A stretch of 64,000 bases of DNA from Tetracladium setigerum (GCA_031472005.1 PZJY01000010.1:930001-994000); one strand, 5' to 3'; numbered from the stretch's first letter, positions 46,596 through 58,175 are shown. Notes: generated by a model not told the origin, from the sequence alone. A program made the numbers and translations.

Positions 46596-47965
46596 TCATG
46601 CCATCTCAAAGACCTGCTTAGGTTGGCTGAGTGGTAGCTCAACTGGCGCCTGTTGTGATTGCTGTTGATAGTATTGTCCAGGATGGCCTTGTTGCTGCTG
46701 CTGTGGTTGGCCTTGTCGCTCTTGATACTGACCCGGCGCATACTGATGTTGATCTTGACCCTGCTGTTGCGATGGTAAATTCGCATGACTTCCCTGTTGT
46801 TGCTGATACTGTCCTAGCGTCATCTGATTTCCTCCTCCTCCTCCTCCCTGCTGCTGCCTCTCGTTTTCCAGAATTTGATTCCAGGATGATTGTCTATGAA
46901 GCTCTACTGGAACGAAATCAGGAGAGGCTTGTTGGGACTGATGGTTGCTATTGTTTCTTTGCACGTTTGGGTGAGCAAATTGGCCCGGTGGACTCTGAGT
47001 TGACGATGCTGCGTGGGTGTGATAAAGGGCTCTACTTGACGCCGCGGACTCCTGGTAAGTCGGACGCCCACCACCCGAATGACTTCCCGACGTCGAAACC
47101 GAACCGCTCACGGAACTGCGAAGGCTGAGCGGTCTAGGATGGAGAGAGTGATCATCGGATATCTCACTACCGCTATCCGACATGGTCGTACTATAAGATT
47201 GGGAACTTTGCGCTTGCGCTGTGTTCGCCGCCCACGACTCGACTCGATTGCGATCGCTAAACGACTGGTGACTGTATTCACTCGTGGGCGAGCCATGTAG
47301 TGAATGGTCCTCGGTCTTTCGATTACTCGGTTCGACTTGCTGCTTTTGTACCATTCGGCTCACCAATGTCGCATGGGCCTTCTTGAGTGTTCCCTTGACG
47401 AAGCCGACCATCATGAAGTTGCACTTCATTTCCACATCTTCTCGAAGCCAGAGTCCGGTTAAGGGCACCTTGAGACCTAATTCCACCGGCGCAATAGGCT
47501 CCCCGGCAAAGATCCTCCCATGGTCCATTTCTCTTTTATATTCAACCCGAGGGGTGCGTAGACGTGTATTTGCACTCCGTTTGCAAGATCGTGAAAGCAG
47601 GCGTTGTAGGAAACCTTGCCGCTCATCACGCTGCTTAAGGTTAGCGAGAGAAGCTTCCAAGTTTCTAGGTCAAGTAGGTAGGTAGGTGGATAGGGTAGGC
47701 GGATATAAATCATTCATCCTAGGTAGACACAGCAACATGCAACATACTTTCCAGGAAGATACTGAACGCGGTCCGTCAATGAGTACCACTGGCAGTGGAA
47801 CTCTTCAGGCGTGGCACTCGGAGGGGACTTGATCGGATGCCTCTCCTCTACCAAGGGATTAAGATCAATCATTTCTACATGGTTGTGTAGTGTCTCCATA
47901 ACCGTTTCGCGAGTGATGCCAACAGGAAGGGGCGTGACGGTAGTGAAGAAGGTCTTCTTCGACAT
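46596..47965 (-). CDS. DUF7053 domain protein with Gln-rich tail, frame broken once
   Basis: The N-terminal domain starts MSKKTFFTTVTPLPVGITRE, continues ETLHNHVEMIDLNPLVEERH and EFHCQWYSLTDRVQYLPG, and after an intron KVSYNACFHDLANGVQ, APLGLNIKEKWTMGGSLPG, GLWLREDVEMKCNFMMVGFV. This fits the fungal DUF7053 family, a START-like fold in my judgement, with no known reaction. The C-terminal half is low-complexity, Ser- and Gln-rich (QQQQGHPGQYYQQQSQQ). The frame changes at CCCC 47501-47504 (G on the coding strand), exactly between GGSLPG and EPIAPVELGL. One added G gives an unbroken domain. Confidence 0.82.
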
Positions 47966-49153
47966 GGCTGCGATCTTTCTTTCTATCTGCGCAAGTGGAA
48001 TCGAGTGGGTGAGATGATTCCAATATATATAATATCTTGCGGTTATTTTGTTTGGTGAAAGAGTTTTTATCGACGAGAGAAAAAAGGAAGAATGAGAGGA
48101 AGATGTGAGGTGTCAGTCAGCACAAAGGAACTGTGCCCTACTGATATACACATCTCGTGGTTCCTGGAACCCACCCCGCCCCCTGCTGTTGGTACTGTAC
48201 TCCGTAACTGGGGGGCACTGGAGATGCCGAAAATGAGCTTATTTGTGGCTGCTCAGCCTATTTGACGGGCTGGGCGCCTCTCCATTGCCGTTTTAATTCC
48301 ATCTGCGGTCTTTTTCGACTTTTCAGAGTTGTGAGTGGACGACGAATCCGAGCTTGGGTGGTGCAGGAATGTGTTTTGGCCTCTAAACTCAGATCAGATG
48401 CTGCTGTCTGTGTGAGTGAGTCTGTGAGATAGACTACATTGCAGAGTACTGTTCCCATGAATTCTTCACGTTCGCCTATCACATACACCACCAACACGTA
48501 CTCTATCATTTGAGCACTCACTCAAAGCAGACCGGGGAGGGTGCTGACATTCCCTCGCATGGCGGTTACTGGTCGGATCAGATGAAATCCGACGTTGATG
48601 TGTTGTGTGTTGTGGTGAACAAAGAAACTTTCAGAAGGGCTGAGCTGCGTGCGCCGAGTCGATGCTATTCTAAGACCGGGATTTATAATACCGTGACCGG
48701 GCATTCTAGTAAAACATGCAGACAAATAGGTAAGATGACATACTGCAGCTTCTCTTCTGTCCTATCCAGGCTCATTCATTCTTATTTTATCAATCTTCGC
48801 GGCTATTGCTGTACTTTCTGCATGCGCGGCGGAAAGACTTGTACAAGTTTTTGACAATCAAGCAGGGGTAGGAATAATGTGAAACGTCCCATAAACTTGA
48901 TCTACATCTTCCAAAACACATTCGCTAATAATCTTGACAAGTCCCCCTAGGTAGGCAAAGGAAATCCCCCTTCTGACTTTTAACGTCTGAAGTTGGATCC
49001 TCTAGGCTACAGCAGTGTGTGCTCTTACATTTTCCAACCAACGAGCCTTATCTCAGCATTCCATTTCGGCCACCCCGCTGCTGTCATCGTCGCATCAAGA
49101 CTTCTTCGGTACTGTGCAGTAGAGTAGTACAGTAGTAGTACATCGATCGTATC
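47966..49153. other. Gene-poor spacer with palindromic TACTGTAC motifs
   Basis: No recognisable protein. TACTGTAC-like sequences lie at about 48190-48200 and 49108-49141. Confidence 0.5.
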
Positions 49154-49907
49154 TTACATTGCCGCCAAAACCAACGCAGCCGCCACTCCTCCCCCTCCTA
49201 CAAACCATGGCCCTTGGGTGAGCCTAGGCGCGCTTCCCGTGCTAGTTCTAGAGACATTATTTGCCGTTGCGCTTCCTGAGCCTGAATTCGAATTCGAATT
49301 CGAATTCGACACCGTAGCAGCTTGGGTGATTGCCAGTGTTGAACTGGTGGTGACAGCCGCACCCACCGTCTCGCCAGATTTCGTTGAATCAGCGGTAATA
49401 GTCACAGGATTGAGGAAGAGCGAGTACATCGATGGTTCCAAAGACACCGTGTCCGTCGTTGCAGGCAGAGCCGTCCCGCTCATCGTTTTGCTACAATCGC
49501 CATGATCGCTGGTGAGAACACATCCTAACTCGAGGTCCACGAGAGGTGCTGGTGTCGCCCAAGGATCAGCTCCTTCGTAAGTGATGTCGTAGTTCTCGCC
49601 TTTGAAATGGAGCGTTGATGGTCCTTGGGTGAGAGTCAAGGGTTTGGACAAGAAGGTGCATTGTGTGGGGTCTCCGCACTTCAAGACGTAGGTCGTCGCT
49701 GAGGCATCCTAGGATCTCAAGTCAGTAAAGATCTCGTGATAGTATATATACATATATTATGTATCTGGGTTTACTCACTGATGCAAGGATGGATCCAACA
49801 AGAGATTGAGGACTGAATCCAAGCAGAAGCAAGTCTGTTGTGGTATTCTTAGCCTCGACCACCGCCAGAAGCAGGGCAAAAGTTGAAAGGACACGCTTGA
49901 TGTACAT
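49154..49907 (-). CDS. Secreted, probably GPI-anchored cell-surface protein
   Basis: Exons 49907-49779 and 49708-49154 give about 227 residues. A signal peptide is clear (VLSTFALLLAVVEA). The ectodomain has four Cys (LKCGDPTQC, LGCVLTSDHGDC), as in small fungal wall proteins. Next comes a Ser/Thr/Asn stalk, including SNSNSNSNSGSG, encoded by a GAATTC hexanucleotide repeat. The C-terminal tail VGGGGVAAALVLAAM is hydrophobic after small residues, as expected for GPI attachment. No catalytic motif was seen. It probably sits at the plasma membrane or wall. Confidence 0.78.
49284..49307. repeat. GAATTC hexanucleotide repeat inside coding sequence
   Basis: Four perfect GAATTC units (EcoRI sites) in the stalk region of the secreted protein gene. 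The unit length is a multiple of three, so copy number changes would keep the frame. Confidence 0.9.
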
Positions 49908-50296
49908 TTTCGATGGATGGAGTCCCTCTCTCACAATATCACACGAGGTCGTGAAAGAATGATGGGGCGGTGGCTTCGTACAAGTAGATTTCATGGCGCA
50001 AGGGGGGCGGTCCACTTCCAGTGCGGGATAATTTCGTTTTTACGGGAGACATGCCATTTTCACTTTCAAGTCCACTTTAACATCCCAATCCGTGAAATGC
50101 TATTGTACAGGCTCCTCCTTTAATTGGCTAAATGAGAACTGTAGATAAATTGTCCGGTAAGTCACCAACCTTGTAACTAAGCACGTTCTTGGTTTGGCCG
50201 AACCGCTAGCACTTATTTTACTTGGTAGAGCATGCACGAAATGCTTACCTACCGAATCAACAGCAATCATTCAGTGTTCTAATCCTAGATTACTGA
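49908..50296. other. Upstream flank of the GPI-protein gene and 3' flank of the CobW gene
   Basis: No coding signal recognised. Confidence 0.5.
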
Positions 50297-51707
50297 TCAA
50301 GAGGACTTCATTGCATCTAAAAAGCTCTCTTCAAAAGGAACCTCGCTAATGTGTCGTCCGATCAACACAATTTTGCCTTCTGTTTCTGGCGCATTTCCAC
50401 TAGCACCGTTTGGAGCATCAAGAATATCAAATACATCCCTTACGCCCTGTACAATCTTGACCTCTCCGTTCGTCAAAGGTAATTTCGCCTTGAGGCGATG
50501 AATCTCCAATTTTCGAACATCAACAGAACTTGAAGGAAGCTTCTGATCCCAAAGAACCGATCTCAGCCAAGCATCGACCGCTGGGATTTTCTCTGGGGTT
50601 AATGCCGGAACAGTGATTGCTACTGTGGTGATAGTCTGGCAATGTTTAGCATCTATAAATCAGGAACAAGAAAAAACTTACTGGGTCCAAATGACTATGT
50701 CCTTTCACTGCAACATTCAACGTTCCAACATCGTCGTAAGCATGCAAATCAAGCAAGAACCCTTCCAATTGCGGTACCTCCCCATGAACCGTAACATGAA
50801 TCTTTGCAAGACCGTTGATCGATTGCACTCGATCCTTAACGATTTGTAATTCGGCTTCAGTGACAAGATCCGATTTGTTGAGTACAATTACATCTGCGTG
50901 GGATATTTGCAGATGCGCAGTAGTCAGTTCCGGACCTTCGTGATTCGACTTGTCATCATCATGGTGAATGGACTCTTGAACTGGCTCATCCAAACTTTTG
51001 AGAATGTTTCGTGCATCAATCAAAGTAACAATGCCATCCAGGTAAATGGTACTTCCGAGACCATCGTCCACCCAGAATAATGGAGCGAGATTTCCGGGAT
51101 CGGCTAAGCCGGTCGTTTCAAGAAGAATATAGTCAAAGGCTCCCTTTTTCTCCATAAGAGATTCGATTGCATTGACCCCAGAGTCTCTGGGAATTTGTAT
51201 TAGCCATGGGTCAAATGAAGGGAGGATAAGGTTAAATACTTGACGGAGCAGCAAATACATCCGTTCCCTACTTCAAGCCATTCTTCAACTTGCTCCCCAC
51301 CCTTATTAACCGTAAGAGACTTCTCAATATCAAAAGCTACAAAGGGATGTGGTTAGTAGTGCTAGGAGAGGAAATTCTTAGGATTATTACAGTCTCCAAA
51401 CTCTGCATGTCAACAATATTAGCGAGGCCAAACGAGGAAGTGGTTTCAGCATTACCATTCAGAATAACAGCAATCTTCTTCCCATGTTGATGACTCAGTA
51501 CATAATTCATGAGTGTAGTTTTTCCTGCTCCAAGATATCCTATTTTTTGTGATTAGCAATAGTTCAAGTGTGGCAAGATTTCTGGAGGTCACCTGTGACG
51601 ATTGTGATGGGAACCTTCAAAGGTACCTCTTCATCTTGAACGGTACGGACCTGCTCCGGGGCGGTCACATCGACTAAAGACGGGGGCTCTTCTTCGTCCA
51701 GATTCAT
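50297..51707 (-). CDS. CobW/ZNG1-type zinc-regulated GTPase metallochaperone
   Basis: Family members bind Zn and GTP and deliver the metal to clients; ZNG1 serves methionine aminopeptidase in eukaryotes. Seen here: Walker A YLGAGKTTLMNYVLSHQHG, split by an intron after TIVTG; the NEFGD motif on a separate 12-nt exon (51391-51402); the metal motif GNGCICCSV; LLETTGLADPGNLAPLFWVD; and base-recognition VIVLNKSDLV. A His-rich patch, SIHHDDDKSNHEG, and GHSHLDP may add metal ligands. The C-terminal CobW-C domain runs to RHISEVPFEESFLDAMKSS. At least six exons are needed and all splice sites examined are GT-AG. The start is MNLDEEEPPSLVDV. It is divergent from the MOB gene. Confidence 0.92.
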
Positions 51708-52026
51708 CTTGAGTGCGAGTATAATGGGATATGTGATAAATGTGTCGTTGTTGTTGTGATTTCAGGAATTTGAGAGTCCAAACCCTAGGAATGGCAGAGA
51801 GGTGTGCCCTTAGTGAAGAGCCTCTCACCGCTCTAGCCCCTGCAATTCTGATTTAGCGCTGGCTGGTCTTGGGCGCGCCAGCCGGCTACAGCTTCAGCCT
51901 CCTTTCAACACAACAAACTCTCATAGTCCGTACTTCAACAGCTCTCGTCGCCTTCACGGAGCTTCAAGAAACAAACCCTCTGTTACACCGCAGATCACAT
52001 CTCAACGACTGATCACCTCCTCCATC
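51708..52026. promoter_or_regulatory. Shared divergent promoter of CobW and MOB genes
   Basis: The two start codons are 319 bases apart in opposite directions. No specific site, such as a zinc-responsive element, was recognised. Confidence 0.55.
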
Positions 52027-53703
52027 ATGTCCATGCCACCTAGCTCCCCAAGGCTACCCAGTCCACCTCCCCCGACCGAGATACAAATTGGCCCTAAATC
52101 GCCATCCGTTGGAAGCTTCTCCAGTCAAGAGCCAACAATAGAGCAGAGCATCATTGATGCGAATGCCATTCGAAGAATACATCCTGGAACCAAAGCAGCC
52201 GATATGGCGGCTGGTCCACCTCTTGTGCCACTGGGAGAGGTTTGCGTTGCTCCCCCAAAACAACAATGCGCCTGCTAATCCTCCACAGCTTGACTCGGCT
52301 TTCCAGCTTCAAGAACACCTGAAAGCTCTTCATTACCATTATACCAAATCCGAGAACGACAATATTACACCAATAAACCGCGAGACCGCTTCCTGCATCG
52401 CCGCTCAGCCCGACGGTGTTGATCGGGCATTATGGCTGTATGAACTTTGCCGCTTCCTCATAAACAAATGCAATGATCTGATCATTGGCTTCCTCTTCGA
52501 TGACCCGCCATGTTCTGCTTCCACCTGTCCTGAAATGCGCGCAAGCGAGTGGCAATTTCTATGTGCTGTTCACGAATCACCCAAAAGCTGCTGCGCTATC
52601 GACTACTGCTGCCACACTCTGGACTGGGCCACAAATATCGTAACGAGCCAGAAAATATTCCCCAGTCGGCTGACACTGGGTGCTGGAGATTCGTTGGATC
52701 CGCGAGGAGGGGGGAGAAGCATTTGATCAACATTTTCAGAAGACTTCACAGAATGTTTGCGCATGGATGGTTTCAACATCGAGGGGTATTTTGGCAGGTT
52801 GAAGGTCAGACTGGATTGTACGTTCTGTTCAAGACAGTTTGTGATACCTACGACCTCCTCCCAGCAGAGAACTACAAATTGCCCCCCGAAGCAGAAGGAT
52901 TAGAGCCTGTTGAAGATTCGCGCCCGCTACCACCCTCGATCATGAAATCAAAGGCTTCACATTTGGGTGGGAGAACGACAACTGAAGAAGACTTTATGAA
53001 TGTTCCACCAACACATACTAGAAGACACATTCGAGGTTCTCCATCTGTTGGCTCGGCAGTCCATACGGTATTGGAGTCGGATGAAGAAGATCCAGATGTT
53101 ACTCAAAAGCTGAGGGAAATGAGTATTGAGGAGGGGGACGCGGACGGCACTGTTATTGATATCCCTGTAGTGGTAGAGACTTTAGCAGTGGATGAAGTAG
53201 AAGTGGAGGAGGCCCAACCCGAGCCTATCATTGTAAGCAGCAGTGAGCAAGAGGCCTCTGTCGCTGCAGACATCCTTGAAGCAGGACCTCCCACTTCTAC
53301 ATTGGATAAGACGTTCTTCGATAATGTGGATGTGGAGGAGAAGACGGAGGAGAAGGGAGATGAGAAGGAGAAGCTAGAACCGGTTGATACCAAAATTCTA
53401 CCAGTTGAGGCGTCGGGCATCTCTGATTCCCTAGAGATTGAAACACCAGTTGTTGTCAAGAAGGACAAGCAAGATGAGGAGAGCAAAGCGGAGCAGGATA
53501 AGGATGAGGAAAAGAAAGTGGAAACTGTGGCGGAAGACGCAAAAGAGGCCGAAGACGCCAAGGAGGAAACGAAAGCAGGGGATGATGTGAAAGGAGATAT
53601 TCCAAAGGCGGGCGAAGAAGCGGTCGTGGAAACGAAGGAGAGCACGGCAACGAAAGACGAGACGAAAGAGGATGCTAAAGAGGAGAAGAAAATTGCGGCT
53701 TGA
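52027..53703 (+). CDS. MOB1/phocein-family kinase coactivator with long acidic tail, frame broken once
   Basis: MOB proteins are zinc-binding adaptors that bind NDR-type kinases or, for phocein, the STRIPAK complex. Exon 1 (52027-52239) has AIRRIHPGTKAADMAAGPPL. An intron (52240-52288, GTTTGC...CACAG) joins it to LDSAFQLQEHLKALHYHYT. The core has WLYELCRFLINKCNDLIIG, CSASTCPEMRASEWQFLC and CCAIDYCCHTLDWA, then HRMFAHGWFQHR with metal-binding His. The C-terminal 250 residues are an acidic, Lys/Glu-rich disordered tail. The frame changes at the six-G run 52709-52714, just before EKHLINIFRRLHRMF; one more G restores it. The subgroup (Mob3/phocein-like) is inferred. Confidence 0.87.
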
Positions 53704-54114
53704 GAGATGTGTATCTAAAATTTCATACTTGCTGTACTTCTAGAGATACCCTTATTAGAGATCTGAGATCTAATTATTATTCCCTACCCTTTCTTAAACT
53801 TTTTGCCCCTTGTGCCAATTATTATATGTAATAATATCTACCTTGGTGTTTGCTCGATAGAAACAAATCAGCCGAGGGGTGACCTGAATAAAGCAGCGGG
53901 TGGGTTGATCTGCATGTCAGCGCGGAACAGGGCTCCGCCAAAGATTCCAAAGCAACAATCAATCACCCTTCCTGCTGGAAGACTCCGGAACCACTCTCTT
54001 CCTCCCCCAAAACATCTCACATTCACGACCAGCAGTCTTTAATAATCTATGGCGAAATCCTACCTCTAGCTTCCTCTTACCAAATCATGTAACAACTCCA
54101 TCAACTCGCCAGCT
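53704..54114. other. Spacer between MOB and RBR ligase genes
   Basis: 3' flank of MOB and promoter of the RBR gene. No coding signal. Confidence 0.5.
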
Positions 54115-56133
54115 ATGATGGTCTTCCAAGGCCTGCTCAAACCATCGAGCCAAACAACCCCTCGTCGAGGGAGTCCGTCAACTCATCAACGCACCAAATC
54201 CGGCCAGAGCACCGACCAAAGCTCGCAGGATTCTTCTGCTTCACAAGAGGCTCTTGAACATCCATACATCCGCGAAGCCGCACACCTCTCGCCCGTCGAG
54301 TCCGAACCTCCCGATCTGCGCGAGTTGAACAACAGCCTTGCGGCCTTAGCTGCCATATTCCCCGATGTGCAGGTGGAGGTCTTCCGTGAGATGCTGTCGA
54401 GTTTTGATCCCGAGTCTAGACTTGCAGTTGTAACGGAGGGATTGTTAAAGAATAAAATGCACTGGGCGAAAGGGAGGTTCAGGGTCGCTGGGAAGGGGAA
54501 TGACGAGAAAGGTCTCCAGCGAAATGAACAAGGCCTCGTTCCTGCGGAAGAGAGATTCAGGACACCGGAATACAAGAGCGCTGTCAGGGCTATTGCGTAT
54601 AAGGAGTTTAAAGGGCTGTCTCGATCGACAATAAATGCTGTTCTGGCGGAATTCAATCATTCTTATACCCTTGCACGGCCGACTTTGGTAGCCTTGTCCT
54701 CGAAATCATGGCGCTTTTCAATATCGTCACTTTTCCTGCGCAGAAAAACAACTTCTACCGAGGCAGAGAACCACAATCTTATTGTTTGGCAATCATCTGG
54801 CCATGGATCCGTCATCCCTACTCTCAAGGCTACAGGTTCAACCGAGCTTGATAAAGAGTTATTTGAGGGCCTCATAGTGCCAATCCAAGATCGATTACGA
54901 AATGAGAGGGAAGATAAGGACCATGCTCTGGCTGTGGAACTGAACAACACTGAAGCAGAAATCAACGAAGCATTACACGATTGTGAATGTTGTTTTACCG
55001 GGACGGCATTTGAACAGTTGACAGCTTGTGACGATGGAGGCCATTTCCTCTGTTTCCAATGCGTGAGACACGCTCTGAACGAGGCAGTCTTTGGCCAAGG
55101 CTGGCAACGGAATATCGACCTGAGCAGTGGGACTCTGCGTTGCCTCGCACCCATGGCCGATGACTGTCAAGGCTGCGTATCCCAAGAGCTCGTCCTCCGA
55201 GCCTGTAACGAAGACCGAACCGGCAAAGACATAATCCGCAAATTCAACGAACGCCTCGCCGAAGACAGCCTACTCAAAACCAACCTCCCACTCATCCGCT
55301 GTCCCTTCTGCAGCTACGCCGAAGTTGACGAAGTCTACCTCCCAGAACCCCACCAATCCTGGCGCCTCAAAACCTCTGGCGCCTCTTCAATCTACACACT
55401 TATTTTCCTAGTCTTGGGCGTTGGCATGATACCCTTTTGGTTACCGACTTTTCTTCTCTTCTCATTTCTCTTCCTACTTTTTTCCTCCCGCCAAACCTTC
55501 GGCGACTTCGCCATCACTCATTTCCACGCCTCAGTCATCCGCCTCCGCCGCCGTCGTCTTGGCCTTCGATTTACCTGTAAGAATGACCTTTGTGAACGCT
55601 CCTCTTGCATTGCTTGCTCCAAAGCCTGGAACGATGTACATATCTGTCATGAATCCTCCCTCCTGGCTCTCAGAACTCAAGTCGAACTCGCCATGTCTCT
55701 CGCTATCAAACGCACGTGTCCGCGCTGCAACACATCATTTGTCAAATCCAGCGGATGCAACAAACTCACTTGCGTCTGCGGCTACCAGATGTGCTACGTT
55801 TGTCGAAAGGACATCGGAAACGGCGAAGGCTATCGTCATTTCTGCGAGCATTTTCGCCCAAATGGTGGGAGGGGGTGCACGGAGTGTTCCAAGTGCGATT
55901 TGTATAGGTGTGAGGATGATGAGGTGGTGGTACAGAAGGCGAAGGAGGAGGCGGAGAGATTGTGGATTGAGAAGGAGGGGACGAATCTGGGGGATGAGAA
56001 GGTGAGGAAGGTGTTGGAGGAGAAGTGGAAACATGGCGGTGGTAAGGATGGGGCGTGGGCTTGGCTGGTGCATTGGAGAGTGCCGAAGTGGGAGGAGATT
56101 TTCGATGGGATGGTGGAGAGTGTGATTGCTTAA
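54115..56133 (+). CDS. RBR-type E3 ubiquitin ligase with CUE-like and membrane segments
   Basis: This intronless gene encodes 672 residues. A CUE-like motif lies at about residues 75-115 (LAALAAIFPDVQVEVFREML). RING1-like Cys/His pairs start near 290 (CECCFTGTAFEQLTACDDGG, HFLCFQCV), followed by IRCPFCSYAEVDE near 390. A strongly hydrophobic stretch at about 425-465 (IYTLIFLVLGVGMIPFWLPT) breaks the usual spacing. The IBR/RING2 part follows: CKNDLCERSSCIAC, then CPRCNTSFVKSSGCNKLTC, whose second Cys pair includes the likely catalytic Cys, and CGYQMCYVC. It resembles RNF216-like RBR proteins. In RBR enzymes ubiquitin passes through a RING2 Cys; the membrane location here is an inference from the hydrophobic segment. 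Confidence 0.88.
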   Translation: MMVFQGLLKPSSQTTPRRGSPSTHQRTKSGQSTDQSSQDSSASQEALEHPYIREAAHLSPVESEPPDLRELNNSLAALAAIFPDVQVEVFREMLSSFDPESRLAVVTEGLLKNKMHWAKGRFRVAGKGNDEKGLQRNEQGLVPAEERFRTPEYKSAVRAIAYKEFKGLSRSTINAVLAEFNHSYTLARPTLVALSSKSWRFSISSLFLRRKTTSTEAENHNLIVWQSSGHGSVIPTLKATGSTELDKELFEGLIVPIQDRLRNEREDKDHALAVELNNTEAEINEALHDCECCFTGTAFEQLTACDDGGHFLCFQCVRHALNEAVFGQGWQRNIDLSSGTLRCLAPMADDCQGCVSQELVLRACNEDRTGKDIIRKFNERLAEDSLLKTNLPLIRCPFCSYAEVDEVYLPEPHQSWRLKTSGASSIYTLIFLVLGVGMIPFWLPTFLLFSFLFLLFSSRQTFGDFAITHFHASVIRLRRRRLGLRFTCKNDLCERSSCIACSKAWNDVHICHESSLLALRTQVELAMSLAIKRTCPRCNTSFVKSSGCNKLTCVCGYQMCYVCRKDIGNGEGYRHFCEHFRPNGGRGCTECSKCDLYRCEDDEVVVQKAKEEAERLWIEKEGTNLGDEKVRKVLEEKWKHGGGKDGAWAWLVHWRVPKWEEIFDGMVESVIA

Positions 56134-58175
56134 TTGCTTGACCAAGTCAACTTTGCTGTTGCTTAAGAGCAAGCAAACCTACTTGGGTATTCTTGCCCGC
56201 TTTCTTGCTTGCCTACTTACTTACTTGTCTTTTTGAAAACGTCCTTGCCCGCTCTTTTCTTTCTTTCTGGGTTTTGCGTGGCATAATAGGGTGGTGGTTT
56301 TTAAATGTAGGAAATGAAAGGGAAATGGGAAATGGCATCACTGGGAAAACTTGGGGGATCAGGGAAATATCGATCCGGGTAGGGGGGAAGGGGCAAGGGA
56401 ACATGGCAGTACAGAAATAACGGATTATCGCGGTTGTGCAAATTGCTCTGCTTTTTTTGTTTTTTGTTTTTTGTTTAAAGGATACCAGGTTAGGAGTTTT
56501 TTATATTTTATTTTGAAGCATCGAGATTGGAATTCTTGCAAGTTTTGATGATGAGATAAAAATACACATAAATATAAATATATATATATATATATACCTA
56601 CCTATATATAACACATATGTTTAAGAAACAGACAACACTGGGTTTTTAAAACGATTGAGTGGGTTGGATGTATGTTTGGATGTGTGAAGAAGAGAAAGAG
56701 AGTGCGTAGGTAAAACGATTGACTTGACTGCTTGCTATCGTGCTCCTCCCATTCCTTCTTCTTCTTCTTCTTCTTCTTCTTCTGCAGTTCTAGAGGGCTA
56801 AAGAAAGGAATTAATAAGCGGGTAATGAGACGAATGTCTTCGCTAGCTAGGTACGTATCTCTAACTAAAACGGGGGTGGGCAGACAGATAGATAGATAGG
56901 AGAATGCGAATGAGAAGGGGAGGAAGAGAAGGAGGAAGAAATTCCCACCTTATCTCACCTCCTCCTCTCTTCCCTTTCGCACAAAAATCACCTACAAGTT
57001 AAACGTTTCATTTTATTTGTAAACCCAAGAAAAAAAGAGAGGAAGGTATGTAAAGAGCACAACCTTCATCCCCTCCTCTCCCCTTTCCCCCTCCCCACTA
57101 CCCCACCACTTCTCTTACAAAAAACACATCGCACGCAATGTATCTTTCAATTATTTTGATTTTATTAAAAAGTTTTCTTCATTTTTTTTATTTTTTTTAG
57201 TATACTATGAACGCAGAAGAAATTTTCCTTCTTTCTTTCTTGCTTGCAAATGCCGTCGCGGCAAGTCGTGCTATGCTTTTTTGCTTGCTATCAAAAAAAG
57301 AGAAGAGTAGCAGAGGCAGGCAAGGCTGTTTTGATGGTAATCTTACAACAACAACGAGGAGGGGTCTTTCTTTCTTTCTTTCAATCATTCCATCACGTTC
57401 CATTCCATAGGTACCCATTCCATTCCGTATTTCATCTCCATCTCCCATCATTCACCCTCCCGTTGCTTTCTTTCAATTCAACTCATCGATTCCTCCCGAA
57501 TACGTTCGTCCTCAACCCCCATCCTCATTGCATGCTCTCACACACACATCATTTGATTGTCATCAAAAACCCCCATTTTGCTGCAAAGGGGGTACTGTAC
57601 TGGTAATGGCAAAAGCAAAAAGAAGGAGAGAGAGAGCGAGAGGAGGAGCAAGAAAAAAAAAGCCAGATATAACAGGAAAGAAGCAATCAAAAGACGTTGG
57701 TAGGTCTGCTCGCGGCAAGAAAAGCTCAATTCGTTTCGTGTGGTATAAAGGTTTCGTTGTTGGATTTTTTGTCTTGGCCCGCCATCTTTCCTCTCTCTCT
57801 GTCACACACTTTCTCTCTCTCCAAAGTCCGAGGAGTAGAAGAGGCCATCCCGTCCGCCCAAACCCATTTCCCATCCATAAAAACGCCATATTGTAAAGCA
57901 AAGTAAAAATATTCCCATTGGTTTGTCCCCCAGCCCCCAGCCCGACATTTTGAATCCCAGGATCGATTGAATCCCAAAGCAAAAAAAACATCGCTTGTTG
58001 TTTGCAAAGTCCCACGGAAAAGTAAAGGAGAAGAGGAGTTGAGTAGGAAGGGTGGTGTGAAAGTGTTTCCCCCAACCAAAATACAAGCGATTACCTGCTC
58101 ATCTCTTCCGAGCAGGGAAAGCAAAAAGTCTATCTTTGTATTTTACAAACGCGCCATTCGCCGAAGAGGGAATGA
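56134..58175. other. Gene-poor convergent region between RBR and SET genes
   Basis: About 2 kb without a recognised gene. It holds TA repeats (about 56573-56597), a TTC run (56755-56783), T-rich and AG-rich tracts, and TACTGTAC at about 57592-57602. It is probably 3' UTRs plus spacer. Confidence 0.55.
56755..56783. repeat. TTC trinucleotide microsatellite
   Basis: About nine consecutive TTC units. Confidence 0.85.

Noticed and set aside
48258..48854. Candidate gene between the DUF7053 and GPI-protein genes
   Set aside because: Frames on both strands are short, lack motifs and have no supporting splice structure.
52240..52288. A further frame break in the MOB gene near PLGEVCVAPP
   Set aside because: A normal intron (GTTTGC donor, GCTAAT branch site, CACAG acceptor) explains the change and joins conserved sequence correctly.
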